A stretch of 32,255 nt of DNA from Phenylobacterium aquaticum (GTDB taxonomy: Bacteria > Pseudomonadota > Alphaproteobacteria > Caulobacterales > Caulobacteraceae), in contig NZ_CANCLE010000023.1 in the NCBI RefSeq assembly GCF_947378715.1, positions 1 through 32,255 on the forward strand, in the 5' to 3' direction. A program made the position numbers and the translations under genes. The notes under the pieces were generated by a model. It was not told the origin of the DNA, did not search any database, and worked only from the letters and a program-made list of their open reading frames with translations. Positions 1 to 7,996 of this stretch are shown in pieces. Position 1 is the stretch's first letter. Each line of letters opens with the position of its first letter.

Positions 1-37
1 CTGGCCTAGAGCCGCCTGGACGATTAGAGGGGCGCGG

Positions 38-709
38 ATGGACCACCATCCGCCCCTTCGCTCCTTTGGCCGCATCAAGTCGCGGACCATCAAGCCCCGC
101 CAGGCCGCCCTCATGGACAGCCTGCTGCCGGAAATCCGCTGTCCTCAGGCCGCCTTCGATCCCAGGACCCTGGCGCCACAGGCGGCGCGGGTCTGGCTGG
201 AGATCGGGTTCGGCGGCGGCGAGCACATGGCCGCCCAGGCGTCCCGCGACCCGGAGGTGCTGATCCTCGGCGCCGAGCCCTTCCAGAACGGGGTGGCCAG
301 CGCCCTGCGCCACATCGATGAGCGGGGCCTGGCCAATGTGCGGCTGTGGGACGCCGATGTCCGCGAGCTGATCGCCCACCTGCCGGACGCCTGCCTGGAC
401 CGGATCTTCATCCTGTTCCCCGACCCCTGGCCCAAGGCGCGGCACAACAAGCGCCGGCTGGTCAATGCCGAGCTGCTGGTCGAGCTGGCGCGGGTGTTGA
501 AACCGGGCGGGGCCCTGAGGTTCGCCACCGACTGGGCCGACTATGCCGACTGGACCCTGGAACGCGTCCTGCGCGATCCGGCCTTCAGCTGGCCGGCGAC
601 GCGGGCCTGCGACTGGCGGGTCCCGCCCGCCGACCACATCACCACCCGCTACGAGGAAAAGCGCCTGGGCGACTGCGCCCCGGTGTTCCTGGATTTCGTG
701 CGTCAATAA
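38..709 (+). CDS. trmB: tRNA (guanine-46-N7)-methyltransferase TrmB
   Basis: TrmB transfers a methyl group from S-adenosylmethionine to N7 of G46 in the variable loop of many tRNAs in the cytoplasm. The 223-residue product has the usual family length. The SAM-binding motif I, EIGFGGG, lies at residues 55-61. The family signature FPDPWPKARHNKRR is at residues 127-140, and it carries the Asp and basic residues used for catalysis and tRNA contact. The ATG at 38 follows an AGAGGGG ribosome binding site at 25-31. The gene converges on ppa and is separated from it by a 13-bp-arm palindrome at 717-753. A stop triplet at 7-9 could end an upstream gene just outside the window, but too little is present to name it. 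Confidence 0.96.
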   Translation: MDHHPPLRSFGRIKSRTIKPRQAALMDSLLPEIRCPQAAFDPRTLAPQAARVWLEIGFGGGEHMAAQASRDPEVLILGAEPFQNGVASALRHIDERGLANVRLWDADVRELIAHLPDACLDRIFILFPDPWPKARHNKRRLVNAELLVELARVLKPGGALRFATDWADYADWTLERVLRDPAFSWPATRACDWRVPPADHITTRYEEKRLGDCAPVFLDFVRQ

Positions 710-716
710 AAGGGCG

Positions 717-753
717 CGTCATCCCCCGGTCGCTGCGCGGCCGGAGGATGACG
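717..753. repeat. REP-like palindrome, family A (copy 1)
   Basis: The arms CGTCATCCCCCGG (717-729) and CCGGAGGATGACG (741-753) are inverted with one mismatch and an 11-nt GC-rich loop. The element sits between the convergent ends of trmB and ppa. The same arm sequence recurs at 22003-22052, so this is a dispersed element as well as a possible bidirectional transcription stop. There is no T-run on either side. Confidence 0.6.
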
Positions 754-769
754 AAGCGGGGTCGGGCGA

Positions 770-1315
770 TCAGCCCTTGGCCGCGACCTGGGCGTTGTGG
801 CGCTCGATGCCTTCGCGGATCAGGGCGCCGGTCTCTTCCGGATCGGCCCAGCGGACGATCTCGACCGACTTGCCCTTTTCCAGGTCCTTATAGTGCTGGA
901 AGAAGTGGGCGATCTGCTCGGTGAGGATCGAGGGCAGGCCGCGCCACGAATCCACGCCGGCATAGAAGGGGTGCAGCTTGTCGACCGGCACGGCCAGCAC
1001 CTTCTCGTCGCCGCCGGCCTCGTCGACCATCATCAGGCAGCCGATCGGGCGCACGCGGATCACCGCGCCGGGGACCACGGGGGTTGGGCCCACCACCAGC
1101 ACGTCCATCGGGTCGCCATCGCCCGACAGGGTGTGGGGGATGAAGCCGTAATTGCCGGGATAGAACATCGCCGTGTGCAGGAAGCGGTCGACGAAGATGG
1201 CGCCCGACTCCTTGTCGAGCTCATACTTCACCGGCTCGCCGCCGCCGGGGATTTCGATCACGGCGTTGACGTCATAGGGCGGGTTCACGCCGACGGGGAT
1301 CTTGGAGAGGTCCAT
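770..1315 (-). CDS. ppa: Inorganic pyrophosphatase (family I)
   Basis: This soluble enzyme hydrolyses pyrophosphate to two phosphates and so drives biosynthetic reactions such as tRNA charging and nucleic acid synthesis. The 181-residue length fits the bacterial family I hexameric enzyme. The signature DGDPMD at residues 66-71 and the later acidic residue D103 correspond to the metal-binding aspartates of the E. coli enzyme (D65, D70, D102). The motif YGFIPHT just before the signature is also typical. The ATG at 1315 gives the expected N-terminus; the ribosome binding site before it is weak. The gene is divergent from rimP across a 259-bp region and convergent with trmB. Confidence 0.97.
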   Translation of the reverse strand: MDLSKIPVGVNPPYDVNAVIEIPGGGEPVKYELDKESGAIFVDRFLHTAMFYPGNYGFIPHTLSGDGDPMDVLVVGPTPVVPGAVIRVRPIGCLMMVDEAGGDEKVLAVPVDKLHPFYAGVDSWRGLPSILTEQIAHFFQHYKDLEKGKSVEIVRWADPEETGALIREGIERHNAQVAAKG

Positions 1316-1453
1316 GGGGAGATGGCCTTTTCACACACAGGGGAAGGAAAGTGGCCGGCTTGTGGACCAAGAACGCCGCCTGGGGAAGGGGGCAGGCGAC
1401 CCGGCGCCGGTTGAAGGCTTGAGCCGCGCGATCGCCCGTCCGCTCAGCCCCCC

Positions 1454-1482
1454 GTGACAAACCCTCTGCGCGGGCGTATATG
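1454..1482 (+). promoter_or_regulatory. Candidate sigma-70-type promoter for the rimP-nusA-infB operon
   Basis: GTGACA at 1454-1459 and TATATG at 1477-1482 are separated by exactly 17 bp and resemble -35 and -10 elements with few mismatches. Transcription would begin near 1489, giving a leader of about 85 nt that contains the hairpins at 1500-1550. This is the best promoter match I saw in the 259-bp ppa/rimP divergent region; the assignment is inference. Confidence 0.4.
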
Positions 1483-1520
1483 ACCCGCAACATCGTCCGT
1501 AGCGCTGGATAGCGCATACG

Positions 1521-1550
1521 AGCGGCGGGCTCCGGCCCAGCCGCTTTTTT
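1521..1550 (+). terminator. Terminator-like hairpin in the rimP leader (possible attenuator)
   Basis: AGCGGC (1521-1526) pairs with GCCGCT (1540-1545), and inside it GGGC (1527-1530) pairs with GCCC (1535-1538). Six T residues follow at 1545-1550. This is the form of a Rho-independent terminator, yet it lies 25 nt before the rimP ATG and has no gene upstream on this strand. It therefore either attenuates the operon or ends an unseen short transcript. A smaller stem using GCGC/GCGC sits just before it at about 1500-1519. Confidence 0.55.
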
Positions 1551-1574
1551 GTTGGCCGGAGGGCCGGGAACTAT

Positions 1575-2117
1575 ATGCGCGGCAAGACCGCTGAAGACCG
1601 ATCGCTGGTGGAAATCCTCGACCCTGTCGCGGAAGCGGCTGGCTACGAGATCGTCCGCCTGCGCCTGATGGGCAGTGACCATGCGCGCCGCCTGCAGATC
1701 ATGGCCGAGACCGCGGACGGCGAGATGAATGTCGAGGACTGCGCCAAGCTGTCGCGCGCCGTCTCCGAGATCCTCGACGCCGCCGACCCGATCAAGGGCG
1801 AATACACCCTGGAAGTCTCCTCCCCCGGCGTTGACCGGCCGCTGACCCGGCTGAAGGACTTCGTCACCTATGAGGGCTTCGAGGCCAGGATCGAACTCGA
1901 CCGCGTGGCCGAGGGCCGCAAGCGGTTCCGGGGCCTGCTGGTCGGGGTCGAGGACGACAATGTCGCCATCGACCTGGACGGCGAGGAGGAGACGGCGCTC
2001 GTCCCCTTCGCCTGGATCATCGAGGCCAAGCTGGTTCTGAACGACAAGCTGATGAAGCGCGGCGCCGATGAGCGCGCCCAGCGCATCGCGGCCGACCCCC
2101 AACAAACTTCCGAATAA
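1575..2117 (+). CDS. rimP: Ribosome maturation factor RimP
   Basis: RimP assists late maturation of the 30S ribosomal subunit. The 180-residue protein has the two expected parts: an N-terminal alpha/beta domain and a C-terminal SH3-like barrel. The family signature LEVSSPGVDRPL is at residues 79-90. The ATG at 1575 follows GGAGGG at 1558-1563, a slightly long spacing. nusA begins 13 nt after the rimP stop, so the genes are in one operon in the order found in most bacteria. The leader carries a terminator-like hairpin that could tune expression of the whole operon. Confidence 0.95.
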   Translation: MRGKTAEDRSLVEILDPVAEAAGYEIVRLRLMGSDHARRLQIMAETADGEMNVEDCAKLSRAVSEILDAADPIKGEYTLEVSSPGVDRPLTRLKDFVTYEGFEARIELDRVAEGRKRFRGLLVGVEDDNVAIDLDGEEETALVPFAWIIEAKLVLNDKLMKRGADERAQRIAADPQQTSE

Positions 2118-2130
2118 GAGGACTTCTCCC

Positions 2131-3870
2131 ATGAGCCTGACCGGCATCTCCGCCAACCGGCTGGAACTCCTTCAGATCGCCGAGGCCGTGGCCCGCGAAA
2201 AGTCGATCGACAAGGAGATCGTCATCGAGGCGATCGAGGAGGCGATCCAGAAGGGCGCCCGCTCGCGTTACGGCGCCGAGCACGACATCCGCGTCCATAT
2301 CGACACCAAGACCGGCGAGACCACGGTCAAGCGCTTCATCACCGTGGTCCCCGACGACGCGGTCTATGAAAGCGCCGATGGCGAGACCCCGGCGGAAGAG
2401 CCGGCCGGCATCCGCCGTCTGTCCGACGCCCTGCGCGACGACAAGACCGCCGTGGTCGGCAAGGTCTATGAAGAGATCCTGCCGCCCTTCGAGTTCGGCC
2501 GGGTCCAGACCCAGATGGCCCGCCAGGTGGTGACCGGCAAGGTCCGCGAAGCCGAGCGCGAGCGCCAGCACGAAGAGTTCAAGGACCGCGTGGGCGAGAT
2601 CGTCAACGGCACGGTCAAGCGCGTCGAATACGGCAACACCGTCGTCGACCTGGGCCGGGGCGAGGGCATCATGCGCCGCGACCAGTCGATCCCGCGCGAG
2701 AACTTCAATATCGGCGACCGGATCCGCTGCTACATCTATGACGTCCGCCGCGAGGCCAAGGGCCCGCAGATCCTGCTCAGCCGCGCCCACGGCGGTTTCA
2801 TGGCCAAGCTGTTCGCCCAGGAAGTGCCGGAAGTCTATGACGGGGTGATCGAGATCCGCGCCGTGGCCCGCGACCCGGGTTCGCGCGCCAAGATGGCCGT
2901 GGTCTCAAATGACAGCTCCATCGATCCGGTCGGCGCCTGCGTCGGCATGCGCGGGTCGCGCGTTCAGGCGGTGGTCGCCGAACTGCAGGGCGAGAAGATC
3001 GACATCATCCAGTGGAGCTCGGACGAGGCGACCTTCATCGTCAACGCGCTCGCCCCCGCCGAGGTCTCCAAGGTGGTGATGGATGAGGAAGACGAGCGCG
3101 TCGAAGTGGTCGTGCCCGACGAACAGCTGAGCCTCGCCATCGGCCGCCGCGGCCAGAACGTCCGCCTCGCCTCCCAGCTGACCGGCTGGCAGATCGACAT
3201 CATGACCGAGAGCCAGGAGAGCGAGCGCCGTCAGCGCGAGTTCACCGAGCGCACCGCCCTGTTCCAGGAAGCGCTCGACGTCGACGAGGTCATCGCCCAG
3301 CTGCTGGTCACCGAGGGCTTCGCCACGGTGGAAGACGTGGCCTATGTGGAGAATTCCGAAGTCGCGGCCATCGAGGGCTTCGACGAGGACACCGCCGAGG
3401 AGATCCAGGCCCGGGCCCGCGACTTCCTGGAGAAGGAAGCCGCCGAGCTGGACGCCAAGCGCCGCGAGTTCGGCGTCGAGGACGGCCTTCTGGAGATCGA
3501 GGGCGTGACCCTGCCCATGGCCGTGGCCCTGGGCGAAGGCGATGTGAAGTCGGTCGAGGACCTGGCCGGCCTGATCCCCGACGACCTGCGCGGCTGGTTC
3601 GAGAACAAGGACGGCGAACGGGTTCGCGAGCCGGGCATCCTCGAAGCCTTCACCCTGGACGCCGCCGACGCCGAGGCCCTGATCATGCGCGCCCGTGTCG
3701 CCATGGGCTGGATCGAGGCCCCGCCGACCGTCGTCGAGGAAGAGATCGAGGTCGAGCTGTCGGAAGAAGACCGGCTGTTCGGCGTCCCCGGATCGCGGCC
3801 GGCCGCTGCTGCTGCGGCGCCTGCCGAGGTCGAGGCTGAAGCTGAAGCTCCGCCCGAGACGGAGGCCTAA
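2131..3870 (+). CDS. nusA: Transcription termination/antitermination factor NusA
   Basis: NusA binds RNA polymerase and nascent RNA, and modulates pausing, termination and antitermination. From the ATG at 2131 the protein has 579 residues. It has an N-terminal polymerase-binding domain (about 1-130), an S1 domain (about 153-218), KH1 with GACVGMRGSR at 268-277 and KH2 with SLAIGRRGQN at 334-343. An acidic C-terminal region with two repeat-like helical segments follows, ending in an Ala/Glu/Pro tail. The start was chosen because AAGAGGA (2116-2122) precedes it and the N-terminus then matches NusA; an in-frame ATG at 2068 would overlap rimP. It lies between rimP and the ylxR-type gene. Confidence 0.97.
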   Translation: MSLTGISANRLELLQIAEAVAREKSIDKEIVIEAIEEAIQKGARSRYGAEHDIRVHIDTKTGETTVKRFITVVPDDAVYESADGETPAEEPAGIRRLSDALRDDKTAVVGKVYEEILPPFEFGRVQTQMARQVVTGKVREAERERQHEEFKDRVGEIVNGTVKRVEYGNTVVDLGRGEGIMRRDQSIPRENFNIGDRIRCYIYDVRREAKGPQILLSRAHGGFMAKLFAQEVPEVYDGVIEIRAVARDPGSRAKMAVVSNDSSIDPVGACVGMRGSRVQAVVAELQGEKIDIIQWSSDEATFIVNALAPAEVSKVVMDEEDERVEVVVPDEQLSLAIGRRGQNVRLASQLTGWQIDIMTESQESERRQREFTERTALFQEALDVDEVIAQLLVTEGFATVEDVAYVENSEVAAIEGFDEDTAEEIQARARDFLEKEAAELDAKRREFGVEDGLLEIEGVTLPMAVALGEGDVKSVEDLAGLIPDDLRGWFENKDGERVREPGILEAFTLDAADAEALIMRARVAMGWIEAPPTVVEEEIEVELSEEDRLFGVPGSRPAAAAAAPAEVEAEAEAPPETEA

Positions 3871-3879
3871 AGCCTGAGC

Positions 3880-4575
3880 GTGACCGAAGCGATCGTCCCC
3901 ACCTCCGCGCCCCCGCCCGGGGCGGCGTCCCCGTCTGAGCCGGGTAAGGGTCCGCACCGGACCCTGGCGGAGGCCGCGCGCGAGCGGCGCGACGTGGTGA
4001 CGGGCGAGGTCATGCCCGAGGAGCGCCTGATCCGCTTCGTGGCCGGGCCCGACGGGACGGTGGTTCCCGACCTGGCGCGCAAGCTGCCCGGCCGGGGAAT
4101 CTGGGTGGCGGCGGACCGCGCCTCGGTGGAGACGGCGGCCCGCAAGGGCCTGTTCGCCCGCTCCGCCAAGGCCAGGCTCACCGCGCCCAAGGACCTCGCC
4201 GACCAGGTCGACCGGCTGTTGCTGCGCCGGGTGTTGGACGGACTGGGCCTTGCCAAACGGGCCGGCGATCTTATCTCCGGCTTCGAGAAGGTCTCGTCCG
4301 CCCTCAACAGCGGCAAGGCCGCCTGGCTGATCGAGGCCAGTGACGGCGCCCCGGATGGCCGCCGCAAGATCATGGCTGTGGCCCGCAAGTCACCCCGTCA
4401 GGCCCGAATGATGGCCGCCTATTCCGCCGAGGAATTGGGTTTGGCCTTGGGGGGCGAGAATGTGATACACACCGCCTTCCTTGCGGGGCGTGGCGCCGAT
4501 CGCTGGACTTTCGAGGTCCTGCGGCTATCAGGCTTCCGCCCGCTCCTTCCCGAGAGTTGGCGCGAGGAGCCGTGA
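3880..4575 (+). CDS. YlxR (DUF448) - L7Ae-like fusion, RNA-binding protein
   Basis: The protein is a fusion common in alphaproteobacteria. The N-terminal half is a YlxR/DUF448 domain (about residues 30-100, with LIRFV and LPGRGIWV). The C-terminal half is a YlxQ/L7Ae-like RNA-binding domain (about 112-180, around GLAKRAGDLISGFEKV). Both are small RNA-binding folds linked to ribosome function, and both are normally encoded between nusA and infB, exactly as here. The start is a GTG at 3880, nine bases after the nusA stop, with GGAGG at 3861-3865. The Cys that commonly follows the basic residues at the start of the YlxR domain is Asp here (ERRDVVTGE). The precise function is unproven. Confidence 0.85.
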   Translation: MTEAIVPTSAPPPGAASPSEPGKGPHRTLAEAARERRDVVTGEVMPEERLIRFVAGPDGTVVPDLARKLPGRGIWVAADRASVETAARKGLFARSAKARLTAPKDLADQVDRLLLRRVLDGLGLAKRAGDLISGFEKVSSALNSGKAAWLIEASDGAPDGRRKIMAVARKSPRQARMMAAYSAEELGLALGGENVIHTAFLAGRGADRWTFEVLRLSGFRPLLPESWREEP

Positions 4576-4585
4576 CATGAGGCGG

Positions 4586-4644
4586 GCGGAACAACCTTGT
4601 TCCGCGCGCCTTCAGGTATTTGACGAGCCCGGGATTCGCCCGGG
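4586..4644 (+). promoter_or_regulatory. Two inverted repeats in the ylxR-infB spacer
   Basis: GCGGAACAA (4586-4594) and TTGTTCCGC (4597-4605) form a perfect 9-bp inverted repeat with a 2-nt centre. CCCGGG (4628-4633) and CCCGGG (4639-4644) form a second stem with a 5-nt loop, ending 18 nt before the infB ATG. Neither has a T-run, so termination is unlikely. They may be RNA-processing or translational control elements in the infB leader, or the first may be a protein-binding operator. The function is unknown. Confidence 0.45.
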
Positions 4645-4662
4645 GTGAAGTAAAGCGAGCGC

Positions 4663-7600
4663 ATGAGCGACGAGAACGACAACGGCCGACCCTCCGCCCC
4701 CGGCGGACGTGCGCCCCTGACGCTGAAACCCCGCGCTGTCGGTGGTTCGGTGAGCGCGGGCACCGTGAAGCAAAGCTTCAGCCATGGCCGATCCAAGACG
4801 GTGGTCGTCGAGACCAAGCGGGCGCGCCCGCACGCCGCGCCGGGGGGAAACCTCGCCGCGCCGTCGTCCGCTGAGAAGCGCGTCTTCACGCCGCCGCCCG
4901 CCGCCCCGCCGCGCACCGGTCAATCCGCCGGCGACGGCAATCTGTCCGCCGAAGAGCGCATGGCCCGCCAGCGCGTCCTCGAGGCCGCCGCCCAGGCCCG
5001 TCAGGTCGCCGAGCAGCAGGCCGCCGCCGAGCGCGCCCGCGCCGAAGCTGCGGCTCAAGCCGCCGCCAAGGTCGCCGCCCCGGCGCCCGCGCCGGAAGCC
5101 CCCAAGGTCGAGGCGCCCGCCGCGCCCAAGGTCGAGGCCGTCGCGCCGCCGACCCCCGCCCCTGCTCCCGCACCGGTGGCCCAGGCTCCGGCGGCCCCCG
5201 CGCCCGTCGCCCCCGCTCCTGTTGTCGCCGCCGCGCCGGTCGCCCCGGCCGCCGTGGTTCCGCCCCGCCCGGTCGCCGCTGCGCCGGCCGCGCCGGTGGC
5301 GCGCGCCCCGGCCGCCCCGACCCACGCCCCGCGTCCCCAGGCTGATGGACCGCGCGCTGCGCCCCAGGCCGGCCAGACCCGCAGCTACGAGCCGTCCCGC
5401 GAACGTCGCGACGACCGGCCGTCCACCACCACCTATCGTCCCGACCGCTCCGCCGGCCGCTTCGAGAACGCCAATTTCGGCCAGCGCGCGCCGCGCACCG
5501 ACGGCCCCGGCGCTGGGTTCCAGCGTCCGGCCGCCGACCGCCCGCAAGGCGATCGGCCCCAGGCCGACCGGGGTCCGCGTCCGCAGGGCGACCGCCCTCA
5601 AGGCGACCGTCCGCAGGGCGATCGCGGTCCGCGTCCGGCCTCGGGCGATACGGTTCGCTATTCGGCCCTGGCCCCGCGCCCGGCGCCGGGTCGCGACGGC
5701 GCCCGTCCGGGCGGTCCGCGTCCGCCGGGTCGCGGCGCTGTGCCCAACGCCCCGCCGGCCACGCCGGAAATCCAACGCGCCGCCCGCCAGGCCCCCCGGC
5801 CCGGCTCGGCCAATCTCGACCGTCGTCCCGACGATGATGACGATACGCGCCGCAAGGCGGCGAACGCTCCGGCCAACAAGGCGATCAGCCGGGTCAAGGG
5901 CGCGGCTCAGCGTCGTGAGGGCCGTCTCACCATCCAGGCCGTGGCCGGTGACGATGAGGGCGCCGTCGAACGGATGCGCTCCCTCGCCTCGGTCCGCCGG
6001 GCGCGCGAACGCGAACGTGAAAAGCGCAAGGGCGGCGGCCAGGAGCAGGCCCGTGCGGCCCGCGAGGTCATCATTCCCGACGTCATCACCGTGGCCGAAC
6101 TGGGCAACCGGATGGCCACCCGTGGCGTCGACATCATCAAGTTCCTGATGCGTCAGGGCGTGATGCTGAAGATCAATGACGTGATCGACAACGACACCGC
6201 CGAGCTGGTGGCCACCGAATTCGGCCACACCGTCCGCCGCGTGTCGGAAGCCGACGTCGAAGAAGGCTTCATCGGCGGCGAGGATGTCGACGATCACCTG
6301 CTGCCGCGTCCCCCGGTCGTGGCGGTCATGGGCCACGTCGACCACGGCAAGACCTCGCTGCTGGACGCCCTGCGTTCGGCCGATGTCGCCAGCGGCGAAC
6401 ATGGCGGGATCACCCAGCATATCGGCGCCTATCAGGTGCGTCTGGAAACCGGCGAGTCCGTCACCTTCCTCGACACCCCCGGCCACGCGGCCTTCTCGGC
6501 CATGCGGGCGCGCGGCGCCGATGTGACCGACATCGTGGTGCTGGTGGTGGCCGCCGACGACGGCGTCATGCCCCAGACCATCGAGGCCATCCAGCACGCC
6601 AAGGCGTCTGGCGCCCCGATCATCGTGGCCATCAACAAGATCGACAAGCCGGGCGCCGATCCGACCCGGGTCATCAACGAGCTCTTGCAGCATGAGATCG
6701 TCGCGGAAAGCCTGGGTGGCGACACCCAGATGATCCAGGTCTCGGCCACCCAGAAGCTCGGCCTCGACGACCTGATCGAAGGCATTCTGCTGCAGGCCCA
6801 GCTGCTGGACCTGCGGGCCAATCCCGACCGCACCGCCGATGGCGTGGTGATCGAGGCCAAGCTCGACCGGGGCCGTGGCGCGGTCGCCACCGTGCTGGTC
6901 AAGCGCGGCACCCTGAAGCGCGGCGACATCGTCGTGGCCGGGGCCAATTTCGGCCGCGTCCGCGCCCTGTTCAACGAGCGCGACGAGCAGCTGCCCTCCG
7001 CCGGTCCCTCCGTGCCGGTGGAAATCCTCGGCCTCGACGGCACGCCTGCGCCGGGCGAAGCCTTCGCCGTGGTCGAGAACGAGGCCCGCGCCCGCGAGCT
7101 GACCGACTACCGCACCCGTCTGAAGCGTGAGAAGGCCGGCGCGCCGACCAATGCCGGCGTGACCATGGCCGACTTCATGGCCAAGCTGCAGGACAAGAAG
7201 GTCTCGGAGCTGCCGGTCATCATCAAGGCCGACGTCCAGGGATCCGCCGAAGCCATTGTCGGCTCGCTGGACAAGATCGGCACCGACGAGGTCCGCGCGC
7301 GGATCATCCTGTCGGGCGCCGGCGCGATCAGCGAAAGCGACGTCATGCTGGCCAAGGGGGCGAATTCGCCGATCCTCGGCTTCAACGTCCGCGCCTCCAG
7401 CCAGGCCCGCCTGCTCGCCGAGCGCGAGGGCGTCGAGATCCGCTATTACGCGGTGATCTACGACCTGATCGACGACATCAAGGCCGTGCTCTCGGGCATG
7501 CTGGCGCCGGAACAACGCGAAACCTTCCTGGGCAACGCCGAGGTCCTGCAGGTGTTCGACATCACCAAGGTCGGGCGTGTGGCCGGCTGTAAGGTGGTCG

Positions 7601-7818
7601 AGGGCACGGTCCGCAAGGGCGCCCGCGTCCGGATCATCCGCAAGGACATCGTGGTCCTTGAGCTCGGCACCCTGCAGACGCTCAAGCGCTTCAAGGACGA
7701 GGTCAACGACGTCCAGTCCGGCCAGGAATGCGGCATGTTCTTCCAAGGGTTCCAGGACATCAAGGAAGGCGACACCATCGAGTGCTTCACCCTCGAAGAG
7801 GTCAAGCGCAGCCTCTAG
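4663..7818 (+). CDS. infB: Translation initiation factor IF-2
   Basis: IF2 is the GTPase that places fMet-tRNA on the 30S subunit and promotes subunit joining. The 1051-residue protein has a basic start, a disordered Ala/Pro/Arg-rich region to about residue 430, an IF2_N domain near residues 475-530 and a G domain. The G motifs are GHVDHGKT at 557-564, DTPGH at 604-608 and NKID at 658-661. Domains II-IV follow to the C-terminus. Tandem (G/A)DRPQ units lie at residues 291-325. The length is at the long end for bacteria but similar to Caulobacter IF2. The ATG at 4663 has only a weak ribosome binding site. It is the last gene of the operon, closed by the terminator at 7849-7879. Confidence 0.98.
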   Translation: MSDENDNGRPSAPGGRAPLTLKPRAVGGSVSAGTVKQSFSHGRSKTVVVETKRARPHAAPGGNLAAPSSAEKRVFTPPPAAPPRTGQSAGDGNLSAEERMARQRVLEAAAQARQVAEQQAAAERARAEAAAQAAAKVAAPAPAPEAPKVEAPAAPKVEAVAPPTPAPAPAPVAQAPAAPAPVAPAPVVAAAPVAPAAVVPPRPVAAAPAAPVARAPAAPTHAPRPQADGPRAAPQAGQTRSYEPSRERRDDRPSTTTYRPDRSAGRFENANFGQRAPRTDGPGAGFQRPAADRPQGDRPQADRGPRPQGDRPQGDRPQGDRGPRPASGDTVRYSALAPRPAPGRDGARPGGPRPPGRGAVPNAPPATPEIQRAARQAPRPGSANLDRRPDDDDDTRRKAANAPANKAISRVKGAAQRREGRLTIQAVAGDDEGAVERMRSLASVRRAREREREKRKGGGQEQARAAREVIIPDVITVAELGNRMATRGVDIIKFLMRQGVMLKINDVIDNDTAELVATEFGHTVRRVSEADVEEGFIGGEDVDDHLLPRPPVVAVMGHVDHGKTSLLDALRSADVASGEHGGITQHIGAYQVRLETGESVTFLDTPGHAAFSAMRARGADVTDIVVLVVAADDGVMPQTIEAIQHAKASGAPIIVAINKIDKPGADPTRVINELLQHEIVAESLGGDTQMIQVSATQKLGLDDLIEGILLQAQLLDLRANPDRTADGVVIEAKLDRGRGAVATVLVKRGTLKRGDIVVAGANFGRVRALFNERDEQLPSAGPSVPVEILGLDGTPAPGEAFAVVENEARARELTDYRTRLKREKAGAPTNAGVTMADFMAKLQDKKVSELPVIIKADVQGSAEAIVGSLDKIGTDEVRARIILSGAGAISESDVMLAKGANSPILGFNVRASSQARLLAEREGVEIRYYAVIYDLIDDIKAVLSGMLAPEQRETFLGNAEVLQVFDITKVGRVAGCKVVEGTVRKGARVRIIRKDIVVLELGTLQTLKRFKDEVNDVQSGQECGMFFQGFQDIKEGDTIECFTLEEVKRSL

Positions 7819-7848
7819 GCCGTCGCGGTCGGCATCGAAATCTGAAAG

Positions 7849-7879
7849 GGCCTCCTCGAAAATCCGAGGGGGCCTTTTT
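7849..7879 (+). terminator. Rho-independent terminator after infB
   Basis: A 10-bp stem with one G-U pair (7849-7858 with 7865-7874) and a 6-nt A-rich loop is followed by five T residues at 7875-7879. It lies 31 nt after the infB stop and closes the rimP-nusA-infB operon. Confidence 0.9.
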
Positions 7880-7891
7880 CGATATATCGAA
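7878..7891. repeat. Perfect 14-bp AT-rich palindrome
   Basis: TTCGATATATCGAA is a perfect palindrome that overlaps the T-run of the infB terminator. It lies about 105 nt before the DUF2939 gene. In this GC-rich sequence it stands out and could be an operator, but no partner regulator is visible. The remaining bases to 7996 show no clear promoter. Confidence 0.4.
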
Positions 7892-7996
7892 CCAGCCGTG
7901 AGAACCCCTTCATCTGCTGCCTCAATCGCCCTGGCCAAGGCCATCAAGACACCCCATTTCCGGACTATCCCACCGCTGGGGTCATAGGAGATCAAA

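Noticed and set aside
1..9. Possible tail (Leu-Ala-stop) of an upstream gene such as metK
   Set aside because: metK before trmB is a known arrangement in this group, but two codons cannot identify a gene.
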